The notes beneath the pieces were generated by a model, which worked only from the letters and a program-made list of their open reading frames with translations, was not told where the DNA came from and made no database searches. This document shows, in pieces, positions 26,927 through 34,246 of a stretch of DNA of 64,000 nt. The translations under genes and the position numbers were made by a program. This stretch comes from Lacrimispora sinapis (lineage in GTDB: Bacteria > Bacillota > Clostridia > Lachnospirales > Lachnospiraceae): positions 744,001 to 808,000 of the forward strand of contig NZ_CP141832.1 in the NCBI RefSeq assembly GCF_043633585.1, given 5' to 3'. Each line of letters begins with the position of its first letter. Positions within the stretch are counted from its first letter, which is position 1.

Positions 26927-26992
26927 GTGATGGTACTTACTATGGAGCGCTTACTTTATTATTAATAAAAAACATTATCGGAGAATAGGTAC

Positions 26993-27021
26993 TTGACATT
27001 ATTAATAAATAAATGATAATT
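26993..27021 (+). promoter_or_regulatory. Probable promoter of the toxin gene pair
   Basis: TTGACA (26993-26998), 17-bp AT spacer, ATAATT (27016-27021). The 12-mer ATTATTAATAAA occurs at 26958 and again at 26998, overlapping the -35. The leader to 27262 holds no supported ORF. Confidence 0.5.
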
Positions 27022-27261
27022 TAATATTATAAATAATATATAAGTAAATTAAATAATTAAATACTATGGAGAGGAGGAGTTAGTAGAGGTGAGAAGCGCT
27101 GTATAATTGTGGCTAAAAGAGACATCAAGAGAAAGGGGAGGATTACTGGAAAAAATTTTTAAATTTAATATAAATCTTAAATTATGAGTTTTTTGCAATT
27201 AGTTTAGATATCTTGATTTTGAAGCGGGTTACATTATTTTTAATAAAGGAAGTGTATAAAA

Positions 27262-27558
27262 GTGAAAAAAATTAAACTATATTTTGGGATTAGTCTAATA
27301 GTAATTATTTTAAGTATTGTAACTTTGCTATCTATGGTTAAAGGTATAGAGAGTATAATAACATGTGCTTTTTTTATCTATTTATTATTACTAATATTTT
27401 TGATTTTTAATTTATCCTCATATATAACCGCATTTTGTCTTCAACGTGATCAGATGAAAAAAAAGGATTTGATCATGGGAGGTATATTTTTAACAGTCAA
27501 TGTTTTGTTTGTTATTATTTATTTGTACATAATTACATTACTTTATTTCTTTAATTAA
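27262..27558 (+). CDS. Hypothetical membrane protein upstream of the toxin
   Basis: A 98-aa protein with three hydrophobic stretches (about residues 6-26, 31-58 and 73-96) and a short charged loop (QRDQMKKKD). Start ATG or the GTG just before it follows AAAGGAAG. It ends 12 bp before the type 44 toxin gene. No family recognised. By position it may act as a membrane immunity or delivery partner of the toxin; this is inferred. Confidence 0.6.
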   Translation: MKKIKLYFGISLIVIILSIVTLLSMVKGIESIITCAFFIYLLLLIFLIFNLSSYITAFCLQRDQMKKKDLIMGGIFLTVNVLFVIIYLYIITLLYFFN

Positions 27559-27570
27559 CGAGGAAAAAAC

Positions 27571-28368
27571 ATGAAGAAAGTATTTGGTTTGGTATTAATG
27601 GCAATAACGTCATTTACATTAACGACTAGTGCATTAGCTGCAGAAACAACAAATGTTAATGATATTGACAGTTTATACAAGAATGCATACAATCAAGCGA
27701 AAAATGAAGTGAAAAATGAAATTAACGATGATTATGGTGCTTATGCATATTTAGTAGATAATTTAGACCAGATTATTGTATCGGAGAGAGGAATTAATTT
27801 AAAGCCTACGGTATATAGTAATTTGGAAACAGAAGAAAAGCCTCTGGTAAAAGATTTTGTTACACGACTTAACACGCTAATTAAAGAAAATGCAGTTACT
27901 GTTAATAACAATTTAGTAATTTCACACAAGAAAATACCAGAAGATTCAAGAGTAATATTGCATTCAGAAATAATGGAGCTAATGCCCGAAGCAAGAGCTC
28001 ATGCGAAACAGTTGAAAAAGGTCTATGATAATGCAATTTTCAGTCAAAAACATCTAATAGCTGGGGCATATTTTACTGAACGAGTAAAGAGTGGTGGAAT
28101 TTGGGATTATAAACAATATTTAGGTCTAAAAACTAGATATTTCGAATCAGAGTTACAAGCAATAATGACAGGAGAGACGATTGGAAACTTCCATTATGGA
28201 TATGTTGGTAGTGTTTGCTTTGGACCAACAACATTAAAAAGTGCTGCTGGTCTTGTTCAAATTATTTCAGGTACATCTAGTACAAAGTATTGGAAAAGCT
28301 ATTTTGATGATCCTAGTGATCAAAAAGATATTCAGTGGGGAATTAATAAATATAATGCTGATAATTAA
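27571..28368 (+). CDS. Sec-secreted protein with a type 44 polymorphic-toxin domain
   Basis: A 265-aa protein. A signal peptide (VLMAITSFTLTTSALAA) covers about residues 1-24, followed by a helical, charged middle (~30-150). The C-terminal ~115 residues match the bacterial toxin 44 pattern: RVKSGGIWDYKQ, GNFHYGYVGSVCFG, AAGLVQIISGTS, and SYFDDPSDQKDIQWGI. In polymorphic toxin systems this domain is the lethal tip; here it is on a short, simply secreted protein with no RHS, LXG or other scaffold. The catalytic mechanism is not stated here because I cannot derive it. GAGGAAAAAAC precedes the ATG. Confidence 0.8.
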   Translation: MKKVFGLVLMAITSFTLTTSALAAETTNVNDIDSLYKNAYNQAKNEVKNEINDDYGAYAYLVDNLDQIIVSERGINLKPTVYSNLETEEKPLVKDFVTRLNTLIKENAVTVNNNLVISHKKIPEDSRVILHSEIMELMPEARAHAKQLKKVYDNAIFSQKHLIAGAYFTERVKSGGIWDYKQYLGLKTRYFESELQAIMTGETIGNFHYGYVGSVCFGPTTLKSAAGLVQIISGTSSTKYWKSYFDDPSDQKDIQWGINKYNADN

Positions 28369-28468
28369 TTGTATTATAAAAAAAGAGAAGAGTATTGATG
28401 GAGGCAAAAGCTATATTACATAAAGGTTTGGGAATTGAAATTTACATTAGTTTGCACGCCTTACTATA

Positions 28469-28523
28469 TATATCAGGTAACGCCGTATGAGTTGGACGCG
28501 GACGAGCCGGAGTATGTGATTTA
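28469..28523 (+). repeat. 55-bp direct repeat, right copy (metA 3'-end duplicate)
   Basis: A perfect copy of 24520-24574. Weaker similarity continues a few bases to each side, where the codons still translate as a MetA-like YYIYQ. The rest of 28369-28688 holds no gene I can support. Confidence 0.92.
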
Positions 28524-28688
28524 GTGAGATTTGCAGAAAATAAGAGGATGAAACAGTATGAAAAATGATACTATAAAAATATACAGCCCTTTTACTTGCG
28601 GTGGAAACTAAAAGATTAAAAAGGTGTAAGAGTTGCTTCATTAATTGAAAATGGTGAGGTGTTAAGAGATTAAGGAGGTATGACTTTT

Positions 28689-29177
28689 ATGTTTGAGGTA
28701 ATTGAAAATCTTCAAGATATGGAAGAGTATTATTATATTGATTTTATTCCATATGAAACATCGGACGTGCATTTTTTAGAATTGGAGGAATATTTTGAAA
28801 CCTCTTATCTGCATTTGTTTGCTGAAAAAATATCACATATTGCTTTGAAGTTGATTTATTTCTATCAATGCGAGATTTATCTGACGGAATCTCCAAAACT
28901 TGCTAAGTTGAAGCATAAGTTTCCTTTTAATGTAAATATTAGAAACAGTTCTCCTGATAAATTAGCGTATATTATAAAGAAAATTGTATCAAAGGATTTT
29001 TCTTCGGTACAGATTCTATTTTCAGAACCTCAGTTTCTCATGAGTATTAATGGTGGATTTTTAGTTAGTTTTTATCAACTGACGGATGAAGTTCTGCAAA
29101 TATTACAGAAACTAGTCTCACAAGAGGGATTATTTTTGAAATTTAGAAACTCTGCTGATGAAAGAATATTAATGTAA
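28689..29177 (+). CDS. Hypothetical protein, candidate immunity protein
   Basis: A 162-aa acidic cytoplasmic-looking protein, rich in aromatic residues (EEYYYIDFIPYE, YFETSYLHLF). It has no signal peptide and no membrane helix. No family recognised. The ATG at 28689 is 10 nt after AAGGAGG; an ATG at 28680 is too close to that site. It lies 320 bp after the type 44 toxin gene, beyond the right metA repeat, in the same orientation. Small acidic cytoplasmic proteins in this place are often immunity proteins, but here that is only contextual. Confidence 0.55.
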   Translation: MFEVIENLQDMEEYYYIDFIPYETSDVHFLELEEYFETSYLHLFAEKISHIALKLIYFYQCEIYLTESPKLAKLKHKFPFNVNIRNSSPDKLAYIIKKIVSKDFSSVQILFSEPQFLMSINGGFLVSFYQLTDEVLQILQKLVSQEGLFLKFRNSADERILM

Positions 29178-29210
29178 TATGGAACAAAGGCCATTCGCTG
29201 CAGACACATC

Positions 29211-29245
29211 AATAGGGTGATTGGATCTGATATTCCCTATTTTTT
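29211..29245 (+). terminator. Terminator after the candidate immunity gene
   Basis: AATAGGG (29211-29217) pairs with CCCTATT followed by TTTT, 17-nt loop. A second hairpin (29302-29333, 9-bp arms ATATAGGAC/GTCCTATAT) lies between it and the minus-strand ABC genes. Confidence 0.65.
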
Positions 29246-29406
29246 ACTTGGAAGGTGTTTCAAACAAGAAAAACAGGTCATCTGGACATAGAAATACCCC
29301 CATATAGGACTTTTATATTTCATTGTCCTATATAGGAGTAGTATATCATTCTTCGTGCGATAGCCCAATTCTTATAAACGAAATACATCTTTATTAGTAC
29401 CGTGTT

Positions 29407-30108
29407 TTACATTACATCTTCTTTTTCAACGTTATGCACGGTAAGAAATCCGCAAATCAGAGAAACAATGAATAGTAAGACCGGAAGAATTGTATTTCCC
29501 CTTAAAGTCAAATCTCCTATGGTTCCGTTCATAACAGAAAACAGTAAAAAGGAAGAGATAATAGCTGCCTTTGATGACTTCATCCTTTTACCAATATACA
29601 AAGGAAGAAAGCCCAGGGTCACCGTAAGAACCGTCTTTAAAATGGTCTGTATATAAAAACTGACACTTGTCATATCATAGCCGAGCAAAAAACCGTCCTT
29701 CACCATGGAGGTTAAGGCCAACAGCAGATAAATAAACAGCTTTCCAAAGAAAAGACCTGCCGCACAGAAAATCCATACGGCCATCATTTGAGAGAAAATT
29801 ATTTTTTTCCTGGAGATGGGATAGCTGAACATAAGGCTCTGAGTTTTATTTTTATATGCCTTGATAATAAAGGACGACAGCATGACTGAAGTAAATATCA
29901 AAAACGAGAGATTGGTAAGAAGATCAATCTGTACTGCCATATCATTGATCTCCGGTACGGAATCCGTCATTCCCATTTCCGCATCAATCGGAATGTAAAA
30001 GCACATAGCAAATAACAAAAATCCGAGGACTGCAATTATTATTGCCTGATAAATCATATATTTTTTTGTATCGTTTTTCTTCCATTCAAGCCGAATTAAT
30101 TTCCACAT
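29407..30108 (-). CDS. ABC-2 type transporter permease (peptide-antibiotic resistance type)
   Basis: A 233-aa membrane protein with six hydrophobic segments and the N-terminal LIRLEWKKN motif usual for BcrB/lantibiotic-immunity permeases. It pairs with the ATPase whose gene it overlaps by 13 bp. Together they form an exporter-like complex that removes peptide antibiotics such as bacitracin or lantibiotics, or responds to envelope stress. Substrate is inferred from family and from the adjoining two-component system. Last gene of the minus-strand unit. Confidence 0.8.
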   Translation of the reverse strand: MWKLIRLEWKKNDTKKYMIYQAIIIAVLGFLLFAMCFYIPIDAEMGMTDSVPEINDMAVQIDLLTNLSFLIFTSVMLSSFIIKAYKNKTQSLMFSYPISRKKIIFSQMMAVWIFCAAGLFFGKLFIYLLLALTSMVKDGFLLGYDMTSVSFYIQTILKTVLTVTLGFLPLYIGKRMKSSKAAIISSFLLFSVMNGTIGDLTLRGNTILPVLLFIVSLICGFLTVHNVEKEDVM

Positions 30109-31022
30109 TTGTTTTCACCTCCCGTAACTTTCAGAAAATACTCTTCTAAGGACTCTGAATGGGAATGGAACCCCTGAATTTCAATCTGATTTTCCGTTAA
30201 AGCCTTCATAATCTCCTGGGACGAGGCTTGTTTTGCATAGATTCTGATATGAGTGTCGTTTATTACCTTAAAATTTGTAATAGAAAGACGGTCTGTAATT
30301 ATATAAGAAACTTTTGCTGTTTCCGGCGTTTTGATTTCCAGATACTCAAGTCCACTATCCGAAATCTCTTTCATAGAAATTTCTCTTACCAGCCTGCCTT
30401 TGTGAATGATTCCAATAGTATGTGCAATGCTTTCGATCTCCGAAAGCAAATGACTGGAAATAAGAATGGTCATTCCATACTCTTTGCACAGCATCAGGAA
30501 CAGATCACGAAGCTGTTTCATACCTGCCGGGTCAAGGCCATTTGCCGGCTCATCCAGCACCAGGAATTCCGGCTTTGTAAGTACGGCTCGGGCAATGCCC
30601 AGCCGCTGCTTCATTCCCAGAGAAAATTCCGCCACCCTTTTTCCGCTGGATTCTGATAGAGACAGCAAGGACAATGCTTTTTTAACACTGTCAGGACTGT
30701 AATAGCCCATGTATTCACAATGCAGCTTTAAATTCTCTTCCGCCGTCAGTTCATCGTAAAATACCGGAAACTCAATCATGCTTCCCATACGTTTTAAAAA
30801 TGAATATGATTTCGGGAGCAGTTTTTCACCAAATAAAATAATATCTCCTGAAGTTGGTTTCCATTGATTCGTGATCATCTTCATCACCGTTGTTTTTCCT
30901 GCGCCGTTTGGCCCAAGAAAGCCATAAATTTCTCCTTTGGCAATATGCATGTTCAAATCGGATACAAGGGTTTGTGCCCCTATTTGTTTGTTTAAATGAT
31001 CGGTTGTTAAAATTGTCTGCAT
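30096..31022 (-). CDS. ABC transporter ATP-binding protein, BcrA-like
   Basis: A 308-aa ATPase: Walker A GPNGAGKTT, signature region FSLGMKQRLGIARA (the SLGMKQR form typical of BcrA-type proteins in place of LSGGQ), Walker B LVLDEPANGLDP and the H-loop SSHLLSE. An extra C-terminal region of ~90 residues follows, as in drug-efflux ATPases. The upstream frame extends 12 codons, but GGAAAGGAAG precedes the ATG at 31022. It overlaps the permease gene. Confidence 0.88.
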   Translation of the reverse strand: MQTILTTDHLNKQIGAQTLVSDLNMHIAKGEIYGFLGPNGAGKTTVMKMITNQWKPTSGDIILFGEKLLPKSYSFLKRMGSMIEFPVFYDELTAEENLKLHCEYMGYYSPDSVKKALSLLSLSESSGKRVAEFSLGMKQRLGIARAVLTKPEFLVLDEPANGLDPAGMKQLRDLFLMLCKEYGMTILISSHLLSEIESIAHTIGIIHKGRLVREISMKEISDSGLEYLEIKTPETAKVSYIITDRLSITNFKVINDTHIRIYAKQASSQEIMKALTENQIEIQGFHSHSESLEEYFLKVTGGENKCGN

Positions 31023-31131
31023 TTTGTCACTTCCTTTCCATATCCAAAATTCTAGCATATGATATCTTCAAAACTCTTGAATAAATCTTACGAATTTCTT
31101 TCGCGTACAAAAATTCATAAAAAGATATTTT

Positions 31132-32001
31132 TTAATAATTAAACTGCTGGAGTTTTAAAGTGAATACGGTTTCCTCATTTTGGATACTTTTTAAAGTCAG
31201 TGTGCCATTGAGTTTTTCTGCCAGACTTTTTGCTATGGTAAGACCTAATCCATTGCCCTGGATCTCCCGGTTCCGGGAATCTTCTAACGTATAGAGACGG
31301 TCAAATACACGGGAAATTTCTGAATATGCAATTCCCTTTCCATGATCAATGACATCCACAAAAACAAAGCTGTCCTCGCTGCGAAGGGTCAGTCCCAGGT
31401 AATGTCCTGCATCTCCGTAGCGGACTGCATTGCTGATCAGATTATTAAGAATACGTCCCAATGCTTCCCGGTCCGCATAAACGAAAACTGGGGTATCCGG
31501 AATTTCTATGTTTACTTCAAATGCTTTCTCTGTTAGAAGATGATAGAAATCAACAATGGTCTCCCTGCAAAATTCATTTAAGTTTATTTTGGACATCGTA
31601 AGCACCGTATCTCCAGCTTCCAGCTTTGCTAAAGTGAAAAAACGGTCCATTTGTTCCTTTAATTCATTGGCTTTATGAGAAACTTTTTTTACCATATCCT
31701 TTTCAAGGGTTTCCTGCATCAAAAGCATTTCCAAATATCCGATGATAACGGTCAGAGGCGTCTTCAGATCATGAGAAATATTAGATAGCATCCGTTTGGT
31801 ATTTAATTCTGATCTGCGGTAGCCGGCATTTGCATTTTGCCTGTCTTCCAGCGTGCGGTTGATCTGTTCCAAAAGATGCTTGATTTCCTTATCTTCGGTA
31901 AATAACATCAATTTTTCATCATTATTTTCATCTAAAATCCGTTCCAGTTCATCGGCAATCGTTTGAATCTGTTTTAAAATCTTTTTGTTTAATAGAGACA
32001 T
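31132..32001 (-). CDS. Sensor histidine kinase lacking membrane segments
   Basis: A 289-aa kinase. The H-box (NISHDLKTPLTVIIGYLEM), N-box (NLISNAVRYG), G1 (DHGKGI) and G2 (GNGLGLTIAK) are all intact. The ~75 residues before the H-box are charged and helical (coiled-coil-like), with no transmembrane helix, so the protein is soluble. It cannot sense an outside ligand alone; detection is likely through the neighbouring ABC transporter or another membrane partner. It lies 4 bp after the response regulator and 109 bp before the ATPase. Confidence 0.9.
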   Translation of the reverse strand: MSLLNKKILKQIQTIADELERILDENNDEKLMLFTEDKEIKHLLEQINRTLEDRQNANAGYRRSELNTKRMLSNISHDLKTPLTVIIGYLEMLLMQETLEKDMVKKVSHKANELKEQMDRFFTLAKLEAGDTVLTMSKINLNEFCRETIVDFYHLLTEKAFEVNIEIPDTPVFVYADREALGRILNNLISNAVRYGDAGHYLGLTLRSEDSFVFVDVIDHGKGIAYSEISRVFDRLYTLEDSRNREIQGNGLGLTIAKSLAEKLNGTLTLKSIQNEETVFTLKLQQFNY

Positions 32002-32005
32002 GAAT

Positions 32006-32701
32006 TCACTCCTTTAGACTTCCTAACTTATATCCGATTCCCCAAACGGTTAAAATATACTTTGGTTTTCTGGGATCATCTTCAATCTTTGTGCGGAGGC
32101 GGCTGATATGAACATTAACGGCATTTTCATCACCCAGATAATCATCCTGCCATATGAAAGAATAAAGCTGTGCCTTGGTATAAACCTTTTTGGGATTAGA
32201 AAGAAGCAAACGAAGAATCTCATATTCCTTTGCTGTTAAGTCCACGGCCTGTCCGTTTTTGTGCACCGTGTGACTTTCCAGATTCATTTCCAACTCTCCC
32301 AGACCAAGACAAACGGAGGCAGGTTCCCCACCGGAAGAATACTGGGTGGTGCGCCGCAGATTTGCCTTCACTCTGGCAAGTACCTCTGTAAGAGAAAACG
32401 GTTTCGTAATATAATCATCCGCCCCCAGTCCCAACCCAAAAATCTTATCTGAGTCCGTATCTTTGGCGGACAGAATGATAATAGGAACCACACTTTCCTT
32501 TCTGATTCGTTTCATGACCTCCAGTCCGCTGATTTTCGGAAGCATTAGATCCAGAATGACCAGATCATAGGATTCGCTGAAAAATGTCTTTACCGCCTGC
32601 GCTCCATCAAAAGTTCCATGGACTTCAAAGCCCTCCATCTGTAGAAAATCGATTAACATCTCACTGATTTCTTTATCGTCTTCCACCAATAATATTTTCA
32701 T
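32006..32701 (-). CDS. OmpR-family response regulator
   Basis: A 231-aa two-component regulator. The receiver domain has the acidic pocket (VEDDKE), phospho-acceptor Asp in LVILDLMLPKISG, and Lys in ITKPFSL. The C-terminal winged HTH (TAKEYEILRLLLSNP, NVHISRLRTKIEDDP) binds DNA. The gene is first in a minus-strand unit with the soluble kinase and probably activates the BcrAB-like transporter downstream. GGGAGGAAAC lies upstream of the ATG. Confidence 0.92.
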   Translation of the reverse strand: MKILLVEDDKEISEMLIDFLQMEGFEVHGTFDGAQAVKTFFSESYDLVILDLMLPKISGLEVMKRIRKESVVPIIILSAKDTDSDKIFGLGLGADDYITKPFSLTEVLARVKANLRRTTQYSSGGEPASVCLGLGELEMNLESHTVHKNGQAVDLTAKEYEILRLLLSNPKKVYTKAQLYSFIWQDDYLGDENAVNVHISRLRTKIEDDPRKPKYILTVWGIGYKLGSLKE

Positions 32702-32916
32702 CTTCCAAGTTTCCTCCCTGTCAAGTACAGAATAATATCAGAAAAATGAAAGTATTCTGCGTAAATAAAAATTATTGTTTCCATGTATATGATAACTGAT
32801 TCTATCGGATTGTTCAAATGGCGTTCAAAGATATTGTGTACAAAAGGTGAGACCGGAAAACGAAATTGTATTTTTATGATAGAAATAATTAATACTGCAC
32901 ATAAATTGCAGTGTTA

Positions 32917-33102
32917 TTGAAAAAGGCCTTGTCAAACATCATGGAACTGTTTCAGAAATACAAGGTAGAGCTTGCACAGGTAGAAGCGGAGATTGAAATG
33001 CGTTTGGATCTCCTACGCAAACGGCAGGATTAAGAAATTAGACACAAAACGGCAATCACTGGCGAAAGCGATTGCCGATATGGATGCCGAAGCTGTCTCA
33101 CC
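32917..33102 (+). pseudogene. Frameshifted coiled-coil fragment, probably mobile-element debris
   Basis: From 32917 a frame reads LKKALSNIMELFQKYK and a charged coiled-coil to a stop at 33031-33033. The +1 frame continues with KKLDTKRQSLAKAIADMD, as if one base change split a single helical protein. No start site and no complete domain. Family not identified. The rest of 32702-33235 holds only the palindrome below. Confidence 0.4.
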
Positions 33103-33132
33103 AGATCACAGGAAATGTATTTCCTGTGATCT
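33103..33132. repeat. Perfect 13-bp inverted repeat with 4-nt loop
   Basis: AGATCACAGGAAA, TGTA, TTTCCTGTGATCT. It interrupts the helical fragment before it; no U-tract follows on the plus strand. Confidence 0.6.
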
Positions 33133-33235
33133 AAAAAATAGGGACAGTTGGTTTTGAGGATAGGAGGCTTGTTGCTGATGGACTTATCTCTACGACCAGA
33201 GCCACAAGTGAAAATATCCAATTGAATGAAAAATT

Positions 33236-33517
33236 TTATTCATTTTTCCAAAAAATTGAAATTAGAAAAAACACAATTTGTGCTGATGAAAAAGCATGGA
33301 ATAAAGAATAAATTATCCAGTTACTATTAATGACATTTAAAAAAGTTAAAAGTACAATATTAACAAGTAAAATAGCAATAAATATGACAACTTTAGTTCT
33401 GGTTTTTTGCTTAAATATATAGTGCTTTATGAAAAATGTTCTTTTTTTATATAAAACATACAACATGAAAGATAACATAGTAACATAAAATATTGATTCA
33501 AGTAATTTTACAAACAT
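33236..33517 (-). CDS. Hypothetical small membrane protein
   Basis: A 93-aa AT-rich ORF with three hydrophobic segments (about residues 3-22, 42-62 and 68-88) and a basic linker (YIFKQKTRTK). TAGGAG precedes its ATG. No family recognised. It lies directly after the C-terminal remnant of another gene (33527-33619), resembling the effector-plus-small-membrane-protein pairing in the metA island but in the opposite order. Confidence 0.5.
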   Translation of the reverse strand: MFVKLLESIFYVTMLSFMLYVLYKKRTFFIKHYIFKQKTRTKVVIFIAILLVNIVLLTFLNVINSNWIIYSLFHAFSSAQIVFFLISIFWKNE

Positions 33518-33526
33518 TGTTTACTC

Positions 33527-33619
33527 CTATAAAATTAAATCTATATATCCATTGTTAGGATCACTGTCCTTACTATCTAAGTATTCTGCTATTGCAGTTG
33601 CCGGATCAAAAATATTGAA
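33527..33619 (-). pseudogene. C-terminal remnant of an unidentified protein
   Basis: On the minus strand, 30 codons (FNIFDPATAIAEYLDSKD, then an acidic Asn-rich end) run from just after a stop to a TAG 9 bp before the small membrane protein start. Looks like the tail of a deleted upstream gene. Confidence 0.4.
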
Positions 33620-33921
33620 CTACAACATAGTAATTTCTTTTCAATTAATTAAGTTTACAGTTCACTGGGATACTTAAAGCGGAATCACATCCTAGTGTGT
33701 ATGATAATGTAATTAACATTTTGTATTTTAATTATATTTTGTTTAAACTAATATGTAAATGTTAAAATTAGCATTATCTGAATCTTTTCTGCTGATTTTA
33801 TGTACTCCCGATAATTTCCAATCAGGCAAACTTATTGCAAGTAGCACATTTGTTTACAAGGCTTTACGAATAAATAAAAAACAAAGCAGCAAAATCGGCG
33901 TACATCTACTCTGTGGCTGGT

Positions 33922-34107
33922 AACGAAAATCCGCATATTGTATAAACAAAAGATGCACGAAGCTATGGCGTAAGGGACAGTCTGGTCGCAGAATATGATA
34001 TTGATGAGTTGTCTTTTTGGACGATTATGTGGTTTAATGCGCAGATGTGGCTTATCATCAATACTGAATATTATATTAAAAGACTTGTGGGAGTCACCGG
34101 GCAATGA
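33922..34107 (+). pseudogene. Degenerate copy of the GH18 hydrolase C-terminus
   Basis: Frame with NPHIV, a TAA, then TKDARSYGVRDSLVAEYDI and QMWLIINTEYYIKR to a TGA at 34105-34107. This parallels the end of the intact gene at 34247-35527 (FKDARSYAARVGLVAEF and QMWLIINTQYYIEKR). A decayed paralogue or the remains of a tandem duplication. Confidence 0.75.
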
Positions 34108-34246
34108 GGGGTTTTGTTTGGCAGGTTTTTGTTCCAGGTGGATTTGATGGAGCATACTACATGCCCCTATGCAATTATTTATATAATAGATATGAACATG
34201 CATGACCCGCATATAATAGAATTAATAAGATTATTTGAGGGGAACC

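Larger units (their letters stand above)
26268..26954 (+). mobile_element. IS66 remnant with right terminal repeat
   Basis: The transposase fragment is followed by a terminator hairpin and by AGCGCTTAC ending at 26954, the reverse complement of the GTAAGCG-type end typical of IS66 elements. The left end is missing. Confidence 0.7.
24520..28523. other. AT-rich accessory island bracketed by metA-end repeats
   Basis: A segment with a 3949-bp period between the two repeats. It is visibly richer in A+T than the flanking housekeeping genes. It contains two small-membrane-protein plus secreted-protein pairs, one with a type 44 toxin domain, and a 5'-truncated IS66 transposase. No integrase is present. 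Both repeat copies keep the metA reading frame and stop, as in integration at a gene's 3' end. Between 24576 and 25142 there is a terminator, a promoter and no gene I can support. Confidence 0.7.

Noticed and set aside
28398..28490. Short ORF MEAKAILHKG... reading into the metA repeat
   Set aside because: About 30 codons, ends inside the duplicated metA tail in another frame; no support as a gene.
29296..29340. ATATAGGAC hairpin as part of an insertion-sequence end
   Set aside because: No transposase, target duplication or matching second end nearby.
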